Assembly: GCA_027445725.1 (NCBI GenBank) | Contig: DAIAVG010000034.1 | Location: forward strand, 1 to 10,212 | DNA: 10,212 nucleotides | DNA from: Acidithiobacillus sp. | GTDB taxonomy: Bacteria > Pseudomonadota > Gammaproteobacteria > Acidithiobacillales > Acidithiobacillaceae | Reading direction: 5' to 3' | Shown: piece by piece, positions 1 to 6,512 of the stretch | Layout: each line of letters starts with the position of its first letter | Numbering within the stretch: position 1 is the stretch's first letter | Program-made: the position numbers and the translations under genes | Notes under the pieces: generated by a model | Seen by the model: the letters and a program-made list of their open reading frames with translations, nothing else | The model's database searches: none | Told to the model about the DNA's origin: nothing

Positions 1-1
1 G

Positions 2-376
2 GACGGGCAGATCAGCCAGAATGCGGGCGGCTATGAAGACTGGCTCCGTTGGCAGACGGAGTCCCGGCGTTTAGCAAAACCGGCAGAAAGTGGCGGTGGC
101 AAGGCTTCTGGCAAACGCGATGGCGGCAAGGGCAAGAAATCCGCCATGAGCTACAAGGAAATTCAGGAACTCGTCACCCTGCCCATGCAAATCGAGGTGC
201 TGGAGAAAGAAGAGGGTGAAATCGCCGCCACGTTGGCCCTGCCCGAAACCTACCAGAATCCGGAGCGGCTGCGCGAGGTCCAGGCCCGCGCCGATGTCAT
301 CAGTGCGTCTTTAACAAAAGCCTATGGGCGCTGGGAGGCGCTGGAAGAAAAGGCGGCCCAGGCGGCAGAGTTTTAG
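2..376 (+). CDS. uup: ABC-F family ATPase, C-terminal part (Uup-like), 5' end outside window
   Basis: An open frame runs from the window edge through the in-frame ATG at 146 to TAG at 374-376, giving about 124 residues of a longer protein. The first residues (DGQISQNAGGYEDWL) match the end of the second nucleotide-binding domain of Uup/ABC-F proteins, where a GxYxDW segment precedes the tail. A Gly/Lys-rich basic linker follows (about residues 30-48), then a charged helical tail (MSYKEIQEL... to EEKAAQAAEF) typical of the Uup C-terminal coiled coil, which is linked to nucleic-acid or ribosome binding. ABC-F proteins are soluble, dual-ATPase proteins acting on ribosomes or DNA structures rather than transporters. 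The ATG at 146 lies inside the tail and is not the true start. The assignment rests on this tail only, so another ABC-F subgroup is possible. Confidence 0.8.
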   Translation, partial: DGQISQNAGGYEDWLRWQTESRRLAKPAESGGGKASGKRDGGKGKKSAMSYKEIQELVTLPMQIEVLEKEEGEIAATLALPETYQNPERLREVQARADVISASLTKAYGRWEALEEKAAQAAEF

Positions 377-696
377 GAAGAAGACTTCGGTGTGCCCCGT
401 TCCTTGTCGCGCAGCAAAAAATGCAGCACCACACCGTCAATAATGGCCGGAACCAGGGTGGCGATCAGGCCCACGGCCATGCTCATCCAGGGTCCGGGCG
501 GTACCTGCGGGTCAGGGATAAAACCCTGCCATTGCCAGGCTATCGCGGTCAGCTCATAAGCGATAATCAGCCCCGGAATCAGCAGCAGACCATCCACAGC
601 CAGCAGCACCAGCACCGCCAGTAGCACAAGCAGCACCATACCCGCGCCTTTGATCAGTTCGCGCGGCCACTGCAACCAGTCGCGCGGCTCAGCCAC
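373..696 (-). CDS. small membrane protein of unknown function, two membrane segments
   Basis: I do not recognise a family. From the GTG at 696 the product is 107 residues: a short amphipathic N-terminus (AEPRDWLQW), a long hydrophobic stretch at about 17-47 dominated by Leu and Val, a Trp/Pro-rich loop at about 54-70, a second membrane segment at about 71-95, and a basic/Ser tail (RDKERGTPKSSS). The GTG start overlaps the end of the preceding small gene by 8 bp, with only a weak GGG upstream. A TTG at 714 would add six residues and is the alternative. It is the last gene of the penicillin-binding-protein group, which suggests an envelope role (inference). Its TAA (373-375) overlaps the TAG of uup (374-376) on the other strand, so no intergenic terminator separates these convergent genes. 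Confidence 0.65.
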   Translation of the reverse strand: MAEPRDWLQWPRELIKGAGMVLLVLLAVLVLLAVDGLLLIPGLIIAYELTAIAWQWQGFIPDPQVPPGPWMSMAVGLIATLVPAIIDGVVLHFLLRDKERGTPKSSS

Positions 697-1000
697 GGTA
701 TACCCAAAGCACAATATCCCGGCGTGGCAAAGTCACCGGCGCTCCACTTTTGAAGTCCAGGGTCGCACTGGGCCAGAAGGCCGCATCGGCGAAGCGCGGG
801 GTCACCAGATAGGTCCCCGGCCAGTCAGGAGCGGCCACTGCCTGATGCCCTCCGACAATAATGGCGCGCGCCCCGGCCGCGTCGACATAAATGTGCGCCA
901 CAGGGATACGGGTAAAGGCTGCCGCCGTCAGCACTCCCAGCAGGATCGCCGCGATACCGGCCGTAAGTACTCCTGCGACCCATTTATCCAGTCTGCTCAA
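689..1000 (-). CDS. small membrane-anchored protein of unknown function
   Basis: The product is 103 residues and I do not recognise a family. It has a short basic N-terminus (SRLDKW), one hydrophobic segment at about residues 8-29, and a soluble part of about 70 residues, probably periplasmic, rich in Ala, Pro and beta-formers (AHIYVDAAGARAIIVGG, PGTYLVTPRF) and ending in WVYRG. A bitopic protein, or one with an uncleaved signal, fits. The start is TTG at 1000-998. Its first two bases and those following form TTGA with the TGA of the upstream penicillin-binding protein, a 4-bp overlap. A near-perfect Shine-Dalgarno sequence AAGGAGG (1007-1013) lies 6 nt ahead of it, so the unusual start is well supported. 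Coupling implies production together with the transpeptidase, and a partner role is an inference. Confidence 0.7.
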   Translation of the reverse strand: MSRLDKWVAGVLTAGIAAILLGVLTAAAFTRIPVAHIYVDAAGARAIIVGGHQAVAAPDWPGTYLVTPRFADAAFWPSATLDFKSGAPVTLPRRDIVLWVYRG

Positions 1001-2751
1001 TTGCCGCCTCCTTCCGCCCAGATTTCTGCCTGGGTGGCCGTAATATGATCATCCTTGGAGGCACAGGCCTTGCCTCCGCACCAGCGTGGTGCAATGTTCA
1101 GCCCTTCGAGGGCATGGCGCATGGTCACGCGGAACACGGGCGCCGACTCCACGCCGCCGAAGTTCCAGTAGCGGGTACTCCCGCGCATGGTTACTGCCAT
1201 GACCAGCTTCGGCGCAAAGCCCGGCGCAAAGCCCACGAAGGTGGCGTTGGTTTTGTTCTTCATAAAGCCATCCTTGCCGTTGGCCATGTTGGCGGTACCC
1301 GTCTTGCCCGCCACCGCATAGCCGGGAATCGCGGCGAGGATGCCGGTGCCATTGGCCGCGCACACCTCCTCCAGCCAGTGCCGCAGGTGGGCGGCGATGC
1401 CTGCAGGCATGATACGCACGCGCTGCACCGGTTGTCCGGCAATGAGCGTTGGTGCCACATGATAGCCCCCATTGGCGATAGCGGCATAACCTTCCGCCAA
1501 TTGCAAAGTCGTCACCGACACGCCGTAGCCCAGCGCAATGGTGGCATGGCGGGCCTTGTCCCAGGTCTGGGGCGGGGGGAGTACACCACCGGTTCCACCC
1601 GCAAAACCCAGATCCGGCTCTTTGCCATAACCCGCCGCCCGATACATATCGTAGATGGCCTGAGCAGGTGTCCGCAGGGCAATCTTGGCCGCGCCGATGT
1701 CGCTGGAGTATTTGAGAATATGCGCTACGTTCAGTTCATGGTGTACCACATCGTCGCGAATACAGAACCCGCCCACGGGCAGGCAGTGGGAGACGTTAAA
1801 GCTCTGGTCCGGCTGGATACTGCCCGTTTCGAGGGCGGCGGCCACCATAAACGGCTTCATCACCGAACCAGGCTCGAAGGCCTGATGCACGGCATTGTTC
1901 ACATAATCAGAAGGGTCGCTGCAACTACCACGCGCGTTAGGATTGCAGGAAGGCACACTTGCCATGGCGAGAATCTGCCCGGTTTGCACATCCATCACCA
2001 CCGCCGAGCCCTCTGTAGCCCCAAAATGCTTTTGCGCTGCCAGCAGGGTCATATAAGCCCAATACTGGATCTGCGGATTGATGGTCAAATGCAGGTCGTG
2101 GCCGGGCACGGGCGTCTGCCGTGCGCCCAGCACATGAAGCACTTCGCCCTGCCCATCCACCAGCACCTTTTCACGGCCCGCCTTGCCCGATAACCATTGG
2201 TTGTAACCCATCTCCAGCCCGGCGGCGCCCTGATGATCCAGATGCACAAGGCCCAGCAGCGGTGTGGTTATTGCACCAAGAGGATAATAGGTGCGGCTGG
2301 TTTTTTGCACATAGATACCAGGCACATGCAGGGCATCCAGTGCGGTGCCCAATTGTGGCTGCACCTGACGCAGGATGTAGGCGAAGCCCGACCCGCCCGA
2401 CTGCACTCGCGCCGCCAGTGCTTCCGGGCTGATGTCCAGAGCTTGCGCCACCTTGCCCCAGTCTTTACGGTGCTTGTCAAAAACGCGAGGGTCCGTCCAG
2501 ATAGTCACCGCAGGTACATTTACCGCCAGCGCATCGCCGTTGCTGCCATAAATCACGCCCCGATCGGCGGGCAAAGGCCGCGTCTGCAAATAACGCATAC
2601 GCCCCTGGGCACGCAAATCATGGGTCCGCCACCATTGCAGTTCCGCATCTCGCGCCAGCACCACCACCAGTCCCAGAAAAATCGCGACGAGGAGCAGTAT
2701 CGCCCGCCAGCGCGGCAAAATGTGTTGCAGACTTAGTCGTTCCGGTGGCAT
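997..2751 (-). CDS. class B penicillin-binding protein, FtsI/PBP3-like peptidoglycan transpeptidase
   Basis: The 584-residue product has the FtsI layout: a short cytoplasmic tail, one membrane segment at about 16-33, the N-terminal PBP dimer module with PADRGVIYGSNGDALA near 61-75, and a transpeptidase domain. Active-site motifs are visible: S296-V-M-K299 (nucleophile Ser), S349-S-D351 at the SxN position, and K483-T-G485. It should cross-link peptidoglycan in the periplasm, in a septal or elongation complex. Asp351 replaces the Asn usual in FtsI. Cysteines 269/277, 323/330 and 558/563 lie in the periplasmic part. The ATG at 2751 has GAGGAA about 6 nt upstream. The neighbours are not the mraZ-mraW-ftsL-murE genes of the division cluster, so this is probably a second FtsI paralogue, and I give no symbol. 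Two small membrane-protein genes follow with overlapping ends. The class is secure; the specific complex it serves is not. Confidence 0.92.
   Translation of the reverse strand: MPPERLSLQHILPRWRAILLLVAIFLGLVVVLARDAELQWWRTHDLRAQGRMRYLQTRPLPADRGVIYGSNGDALAVNVPAVTIWTDPRVFDKHRKDWGKVAQALDISPEALAARVQSGGSGFAYILRQVQPQLGTALDALHVPGIYVQKTSRTYYPLGAITTPLLGLVHLDHQGAAGLEMGYNQWLSGKAGREKVLVDGQGEVLHVLGARQTPVPGHDLHLTINPQIQYWAYMTLLAAQKHFGATEGSAVVMDVQTGQILAMASVPSCNPNARGSCSDPSDYVNNAVHQAFEPGSVMKPFMVAAALETGSIQPDQSFNVSHCLPVGGFCIRDDVVHHELNVAHILKYSSDIGAAKIALRTPAQAIYDMYRAAGYGKEPDLGFAGGTGGVLPPPQTWDKARHATIALGYGVSVTTLQLAEGYAAIANGGYHVAPTLIAGQPVQRVRIMPAGIAAHLRHWLEEVCAANGTGILAAIPGYAVAGKTGTANMANGKDGFMKNKTNATFVGFAPGFAPKLVMAVTMRGSTRYWNFGGVESAPVFRVTMRHALEGLNIAPRWCGGKACASKDDHITATQAEIWAEGGGN
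1007..1013 (-). promoter_or_regulatory. strong ribosome binding site deciding a TTG start
   Basis: The minus strand reads AAGGAGG, 6 nt before the TTG at 1000-998 and inside the last codons of the penicillin-binding protein gene. It justifies the TTG start of the 103-residue protein and points to coupled or re-initiated translation. Confidence 0.7.
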
Positions 2752-2968
2752 GCGCAGTTCCTCAGCATTGTTCCCCGGTCATCCTTATGGGAAGGCAAGG
2801 CCGGGTCGGTGCGCGCCGACCGCAACAGATTACAAAACGCAGGCTCTATCCGCACCGATGCGGCCCCCCCTGCCGCCTTCAAAAGGCAGAGTGAGCACCC
2901 CCGGCTGTTCGCGGTAACAACGCCGCGAACGCCACGAGCATGAAAGATGCTGGCCGGGGTATCCATAC
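2752..2968 (-). other. 217-bp intergenic region with several inverted repeats ahead of the PBP gene
   Basis: No convincing gene lies here. On the minus strand it follows the O-antigen ligase-like gene and leads into the PBP start. Visible inverted repeats are 2907-2914/2923-2930 (8 bp), GCCTT/AAGGC at 2875-2887 (5 bp, 3-nt loop) and GGTCGG/CCGACC at 2804-2821 (6 bp). A run of seven C lies at 2864-2870. None has a T-tract on the minus strand, so none is a standard terminator. A weak promoter-like pair (TCGCCA, 17 nt, TAATAT on the minus strand) lies just upstream, inside the 3' end of the preceding gene. The region may hold a structured 5' leader for the PBP transcript. Confidence 0.4.
2907..2930. 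repeat. perfect 8-bp inverted repeat, possible RNA hairpin or operator
   Basis: GTTCGCGG at 2907-2914 and CCGCGAAC at 2923-2930 are exact reverse complements around an 8-nt loop. On the minus strand the hairpin begins 39 nt after the stop of the ligase-like gene and about 155 nt before the PBP start. There is no following T-run, so rho-independent termination is unlikely. An mRNA-end stabiliser or a protein-binding site are the alternatives. The half-site TTCGCGGT occurs again at 2991-2998. Confidence 0.5.
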
Positions 2969-5020
2969 TCAGTGCGATATTACCGCCCCATTCGCGGTCT
3001 GGCGATGGATGGATTGCAGCCAGGAAACAGCCGGGGTGTAGGCCTGATTCTCTCGTAGCAGCCGCAATAAGGTGACCTCCGCTGCATGCTTGTCGCCCGC
3101 CCGCCATTGGGTCAGGGCGATCTCCATCTGCAGATCACTGCGCGGGTAAGGAAAGAGTGGCCGCTGTAACCCGGCAGACAAAAAGGCTATACCCTCCCCG
3201 ACGTGCCCCTGATCCACATAGGCCAGTTGGGCGATTTTGTTGCGCAGGCTGACACTTTCGGGATTGATCGCCAGCCCCTTACGCCAGGCCAGCAAAGCCT
3301 GCCGATCCCTCTGTGTTTTATCGAGACCGAGCAGGGCGCCCTGCTCCAGATAGAGCGTGCCGATGGAATTCCACACGCCCGACTGCTGCGGAATCCCCAC
3401 CAGACTCTGGCGATATTGACTGAGCGCCGCCTTTACCAGGGAACGGCGTTGGGCAACATCCGGCTGGTTTCCGCGATCCGCGAGACTGAGATAGGTATTG
3501 GCCAGATACACATGGGGTTGGGTCGCCAACGGTCGCGCCAGCGTCAGCGCATCCGCCGCTTTGAGTAGAAACACGGCACGCTGGTTCGCGTTGGTGATCA
3601 ACCGGTTGAGCCAGCCGTTTTCGCTCAGCAGGGCGAAAGTCGCGCCATCCGCGACCAGATTCCACGACGTCACGACCACAGCCAGCAACAGCAGGGCCTG
3701 AGCGATGATGCCTCCGACCCGTGGCAGGAGCGGCGCCGTCTCTCCCTGCACACCATAGATACGCCAGGCCCGCGCCAGAAAGAGGCCAGCCAGCAGACTC
3801 AGGGGTAGATTGTAGAAAATAAAATTCCCCAGGGCATGGCCGGTCACGGCAAAAACCCCCATTACCAAACCCAATGCCTGCAGACGGCGTTCATCGCTGA
3901 TCTGCAAAGTCCGGCCTGCCCGATGAAGCAAACGGTAAAGCGCATACATCAGCGTTCCGGCAAAACCGAGGAGAAAGCCCAGATTGATGAGCCCTCCCTC
4001 GGCCAGGTATTCCAGAAAGTCGTTATGGTCATAGGTGCCCGCCGACGCCAGTTCGCCGGGCAGGCGATAGGCCGGGTAGTTAAGGAAATAGCTACCGATA
4101 CCAGTTCCCAGCCAGGGGTGGCTCAGGAACATGTGCCAGGTAGCCACCCACATCAGGCCACGGGCGACCGTAGAGAGATTATGCGTGATAAAACCTGGTG
4201 CCAAATGCCCCAGAAGATCATATTGTTGAGGATAACCCAGCAACAAAAAGCTGATCAGCGCCAAAGCCATTATCACCGCAATACGCCGTTTACCGCCGGG
4301 GCGTCTGCCGAATCCCCAGAAAACAAAAGGCATCGTACAGACCCAGGACAGCAGGCCTCCCCGGCTATTGGTAGAAAAGAACGCCAGCAGTATTACCGCC
4401 AGGGTAGCGAGATAAAATAACCCGACAAAACTTAACTGAAGCGACCCAAAGCGCGTATTTCGCTGCTCATCGTGGACGAAGTAAGCGGCAAGGATCGGAA
4501 AAAACATCAGGTTGAGCCACGCGGCAAAACTATTGGTATCCAGCAGCGGGCCGTAAGGCCGCAAGCCAAACGATCCCCCGCCCTGCCCCAGGCCGTGGTA
4601 ATACTGCCAGAGCGCCATGCCGCTCAAAATCCAGGCACTCAGCAAAATCCCTCGCCAGAACCAGGTCCAGGCCTGTTCTGCGACCGGCGCAGGGATCATC
4701 ACGCTGATGAGGAATACCAGCGGCAGAGAACCCAATACCCAAAAGTAGAACCAACTCGTGTAAGGTGATCCGCTCCAGAACAGGCTCAAACCCAACCACA
4801 GCAACCAGAGCAGCATGAAGACCGGCAAAAACCCGCGCGGCCAGGGCAGACCGTCCTGCAGGCGCGGCCACCAAACCACAATTCCCCAGACCATTAGAAC
4901 CATACTGGTGGCTACCAGCAGCGGGATCAACTGACCGTTGTAATACCAGGAAAAAAAATAGGCAATCAGGGGAAAGGCCGCATAGAGCCAGACCCGAAAA
5001 GACGATACGGCAGGGTTCAC
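2969..5020 (-). CDS. O-antigen ligase/polymerase family (Wzy_C) membrane protein with C-terminal helical repeats
   Basis: From the GTG at 5020 the product is 683 residues. The first 450 or so carry about a dozen hydrophobic segments. The family signature loop is clear: HPWLGTGIGSYFLNYP followed by YDHNDFLEYLAEGGLI near residues 330-345, with NSRGG near 217-221. These mark the Wzy_C superfamily (WaaL O-antigen ligases, Wzy polymerases, PglL-type O-oligosaccharyltransferases), which moves lipid-linked glycan to lipid A core or protein on the periplasmic side. After a last membrane segment (about 435-455), residues 460-665 form a soluble helical region with TPR-like spacing (for example SGVWNSIGTLYLEQGALLG). 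I cannot tell ligase, polymerase and protein glycosylase apart. The start is chosen because GTG at 5020 makes a GTGA overlap with the preceding stop and has GGAGA 6 nt upstream. TTG at 5047 (adds nine residues, GGAG 7 nt upstream) is the alternative. Confidence 0.85.
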   Translation of the reverse strand: MNPAVSSFRVWLYAAFPLIAYFFSWYYNGQLIPLLVATSMVLMVWGIVVWWPRLQDGLPWPRGFLPVFMLLWLLWLGLSLFWSGSPYTSWFYFWVLGSLPLVFLISVMIPAPVAEQAWTWFWRGILLSAWILSGMALWQYYHGLGQGGGSFGLRPYGPLLDTNSFAAWLNLMFFPILAAYFVHDEQRNTRFGSLQLSFVGLFYLATLAVILLAFFSTNSRGGLLSWVCTMPFVFWGFGRRPGGKRRIAVIMALALISFLLLGYPQQYDLLGHLAPGFITHNLSTVARGLMWVATWHMFLSHPWLGTGIGSYFLNYPAYRLPGELASAGTYDHNDFLEYLAEGGLINLGFLLGFAGTLMYALYRLLHRAGRTLQISDERRLQALGLVMGVFAVTGHALGNFIFYNLPLSLLAGLFLARAWRIYGVQGETAPLLPRVGGIIAQALLLLAVVVTSWNLVADGATFALLSENGWLNRLITNANQRAVFLLKAADALTLARPLATQPHVYLANTYLSLADRGNQPDVAQRRSLVKAALSQYRQSLVGIPQQSGVWNSIGTLYLEQGALLGLDKTQRDRQALLAWRKGLAINPESVSLRNKIAQLAYVDQGHVGEGIAFLSAGLQRPLFPYPRSDLQMEIALTQWRAGDKHAAEVTLLRLLRENQAYTPAVSWLQSIHRQTANGAVISH

Positions 5021-5217
5021 TGGTCGTCTCCGGCGTGTTGTGGGCAACGGTAATCTCCATCACCCCGGCAGACCGCCGCATGAATGGAAAGATGTCGGCT
5101 GCAGCGTGTGCAACGCACCAAACGATCCACAGCAGAAACTTGCGGACGACGGCGTTTCTGGCGCCGGCCATAAAACAGGATCACAGCAAACGCTGCGAGA
5201 ATAAGCCACTTCAGCAT
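5017..5217 (-). CDS. PP0621-family single-span membrane protein with zinc-ribbon-like tail
   Basis: The product from the ATG at 5217 is 66 residues. One hydrophobic segment (LKWLILAAFAVILFY, 2-16) is followed at once by a very basic stretch (RRQKRRR). The C-terminal part carries C36-x2-C39, H42, C50 and C58-x2-H61, with a GDGDYRCPQHA ending. This order (membrane anchor, CxxC near mid-protein, then Gly..Tyr-x-C-x2-H) is that of the PP0621 family of small putative zinc-binding proteins, whose function is unknown to me. The positive-inside pattern puts the metal-binding part in the cytoplasm. A GTG at 5229 would add four residues, but the internal ATG places the membrane segment right at the N-terminus, as usual in the family. 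The stop overlaps the GTG start of the ligase-like gene, so the two are probably co-translated. Confidence 0.75.
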   Translation of the reverse strand: MLKWLILAAFAVILFYGRRQKRRRPQVSAVDRLVRCTRCSRHLSIHAAVCRGDGDYRCPQHAGDDQ

Positions 5218-5313
5218 CGGCAAACACACCCGCGTGATGCCAAGGCGCCCCTATTTCCTAATACAGGCGCATCGACCAGGAAAGCTAAAAAGACCATCAC
5301 CAAACGACTATGA

Positions 5314-5339
5314 AAAAGGCCCGACGATGCGGGCCTTTT
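5314..5339 (-). terminator. rho-independent terminator after tRNA-Pro
   Basis: A perfect 10-bp stem (AAAAGGCCCG with CGGGCCTTTT) closes a 6-nt loop. On the minus strand it is followed by a run of T, starting 7 nt after the CCA end of the tRNA gene. It ends the ispB/tRNA transcript. The A-tract on the other side means it could also work on the plus strand, though no plus-strand gene runs into it. Confidence 0.9.
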
Positions 5340-5345
5340 CTCAAT

Positions 5346-5422
<77 letters not shown>

Positions 5423-5433
5423 ATAACATACCT

Positions 5434-6402
5434 TTAAAAATCACGCCGCACAGAAAATGCTGCCAAAAAAGCCAAGGCCTCTTTCTCCACACTGCCTGGG
5501 AACCCGGCCAGACAAGCAATAGCTTGATCCACCTTTTCCTCCGCGACGCGCAAAGTGTAATCAATTGACCCTGTTCTGGCAATGATTTCCCAGACCGGTG
5601 CAAAGACGGTCGGCGCATCAGCGCAAAGTGCTTCCCGCAGAATGGCCCGCTCTGCTGCCGTAGCATGTTGCATGGCATGGATGTAGGGTAAGGTCGCCTT
5701 GCCATCAGCGAGGTCATCGCCCCGATTTTTGCCCATTTTTTCGGCACTGGTGGAATAATCCAGGGCATCATCCATCAACTGGAAGGCCATACCGAGCAGG
5801 GAGCCATAGTGCGCCAACGCAGTTTCCGCAGCCGCATCCAGGTTATTTACCAGCGCTCCAATACGCGCGGCCGCCTCAAAAAGCTTGGCGGTCTTAGCTT
5901 CAATGACCGAGAAGTACGCCTCGGGACTCAGATCAGGGTCGTTGGCATTCTCCAGTTGCGCGACCTCGCCCTGGGCGATAACGCTGGTGGCCTCCGCCAT
6001 GGTGGCGAGGATACGCATATCGCCGTCCTGTACCATCATTTCGAAGGATCGGGCGTACAGAAAATCCCCGACGAGTACGGCGGCGGCATTGCCCCAGAGT
6101 TGATTGGCCGTCGCGTTGCTACGCCGCAACTCGGAACCATCGACTACATCATCATGCAGCAACGTGGCTGTATGGATGAACTCCACGACCGCAGCCAGAG
6201 GTACCGGACGTGGGCCGCGTTCACCGCCCATACGCGCGGCCAGTAGCAGAACGATGGGGCGCAGCCTTTTGCCACCGGCATTGATCAGGTAAGTGCCCAT
6301 GGCCGGGATAGTCGGCACCCCGGAACGCAGTTGCTCCTGGATGACGCTGTTCACCGCCATCATATCGGACCGCACGAGGCGGTTGACTTCCTCCAAATCC
6401 AT
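5434..6402 (-). CDS. ispB: all-trans polyprenyl (octaprenyl) diphosphate synthase
   Basis: This 322-residue trans-prenyltransferase adds isopentenyl diphosphate units to an allylic primer to make the long side chain of ubiquinone, in the cytosol. Visible family marks, in order, are GGKRLRP (43-49) for diphosphate binding, the first Asp-rich motif LLHDDVVDGSELRR (D84, D85, D88), GDFLYA (112-117), FQLMDDALDY (second Asp-rich motif D211, D212, D215) and GDDLADGKATLP (228-239). The residues ahead of the first Asp-rich motif are small (HTATLL), which fits a long-chain product such as C40, as in IspB. The length equals that of E. coli IspB. The start is the ATG at 6402, because the N-terminus MDLEEVNRLV lines up with the IspB start and GAGGGA lies about 10 nt upstream. 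A GTG at 6444 (adds 14 residues) has no ribosome binding site. Confidence 0.93.
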   Translation of the reverse strand: MDLEEVNRLVRSDMMAVNSVIQEQLRSGVPTIPAMGTYLINAGGKRLRPIVLLLAARMGGERGPRPVPLAAVVEFIHTATLLHDDVVDGSELRRSNATANQLWGNAAAVLVGDFLYARSFEMMVQDGDMRILATMAEATSVIAQGEVAQLENANDPDLSPEAYFSVIEAKTAKLFEAAARIGALVNNLDAAAETALAHYGSLLGMAFQLMDDALDYSTSAEKMGKNRGDDLADGKATLPYIHAMQHATAAERAILREALCADAPTVFAPVWEIIARTGSIDYTLRVAEEKVDQAIACLAGFPGSVEKEALAFLAAFSVRRDF

Positions 6403-6476
6403 GCCCTGCTGCTCCCTCTCTGCCTGCTTCAGCACCTGCTCCACACCAGATGGTGCTAAGCTCGCGGCCGCAGGCG

Positions 6477-6506
6477 ATTGTCGTTAGCGCGGCATAAGCT
6501 TGTCAA
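6477..6506 (-). promoter_or_regulatory. possible sigma-70 promoter for ispB
   Basis: The minus strand has a perfect -35 box TTGACA (6506-6501), an 18-nt spacer and GACAAT (6482-6477, four of six -10 bases). Transcription would begin near 6470, about 70 nt before the ispB ATG. This lies just downstream of the FimV-like stop, where no terminator is seen, so read-through may add to it. Confidence 0.45.
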
Positions 6507-6512
6507 GCGTGG

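Noticed and set aside
1045..2193. Long plus-strand open frame (382 codons) opposite the PBP gene
   Set aside because: It mirrors a well-supported PBP reading frame in GC-rich DNA, and its product is rich in His/Arg/Gly with no recognisable domain.
2864..2870. Run of seven C as a phase-variation tract
   Set aside because: It is short, lies in non-coding DNA and is not placed between promoter elements that I can identify.
2733..3107. Minus-strand open frame covering the 217-bp gap
   Set aside because: It overlaps the 3' end of the ligase-like gene and the PBP start in another frame, has no recognisable content and no good ribosome binding site.
4530..5171. Minus-strand open frame of 213 codons
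   Set aside because: It is out of frame with the Wzy_C protein, which shows the family motifs in the other frame.
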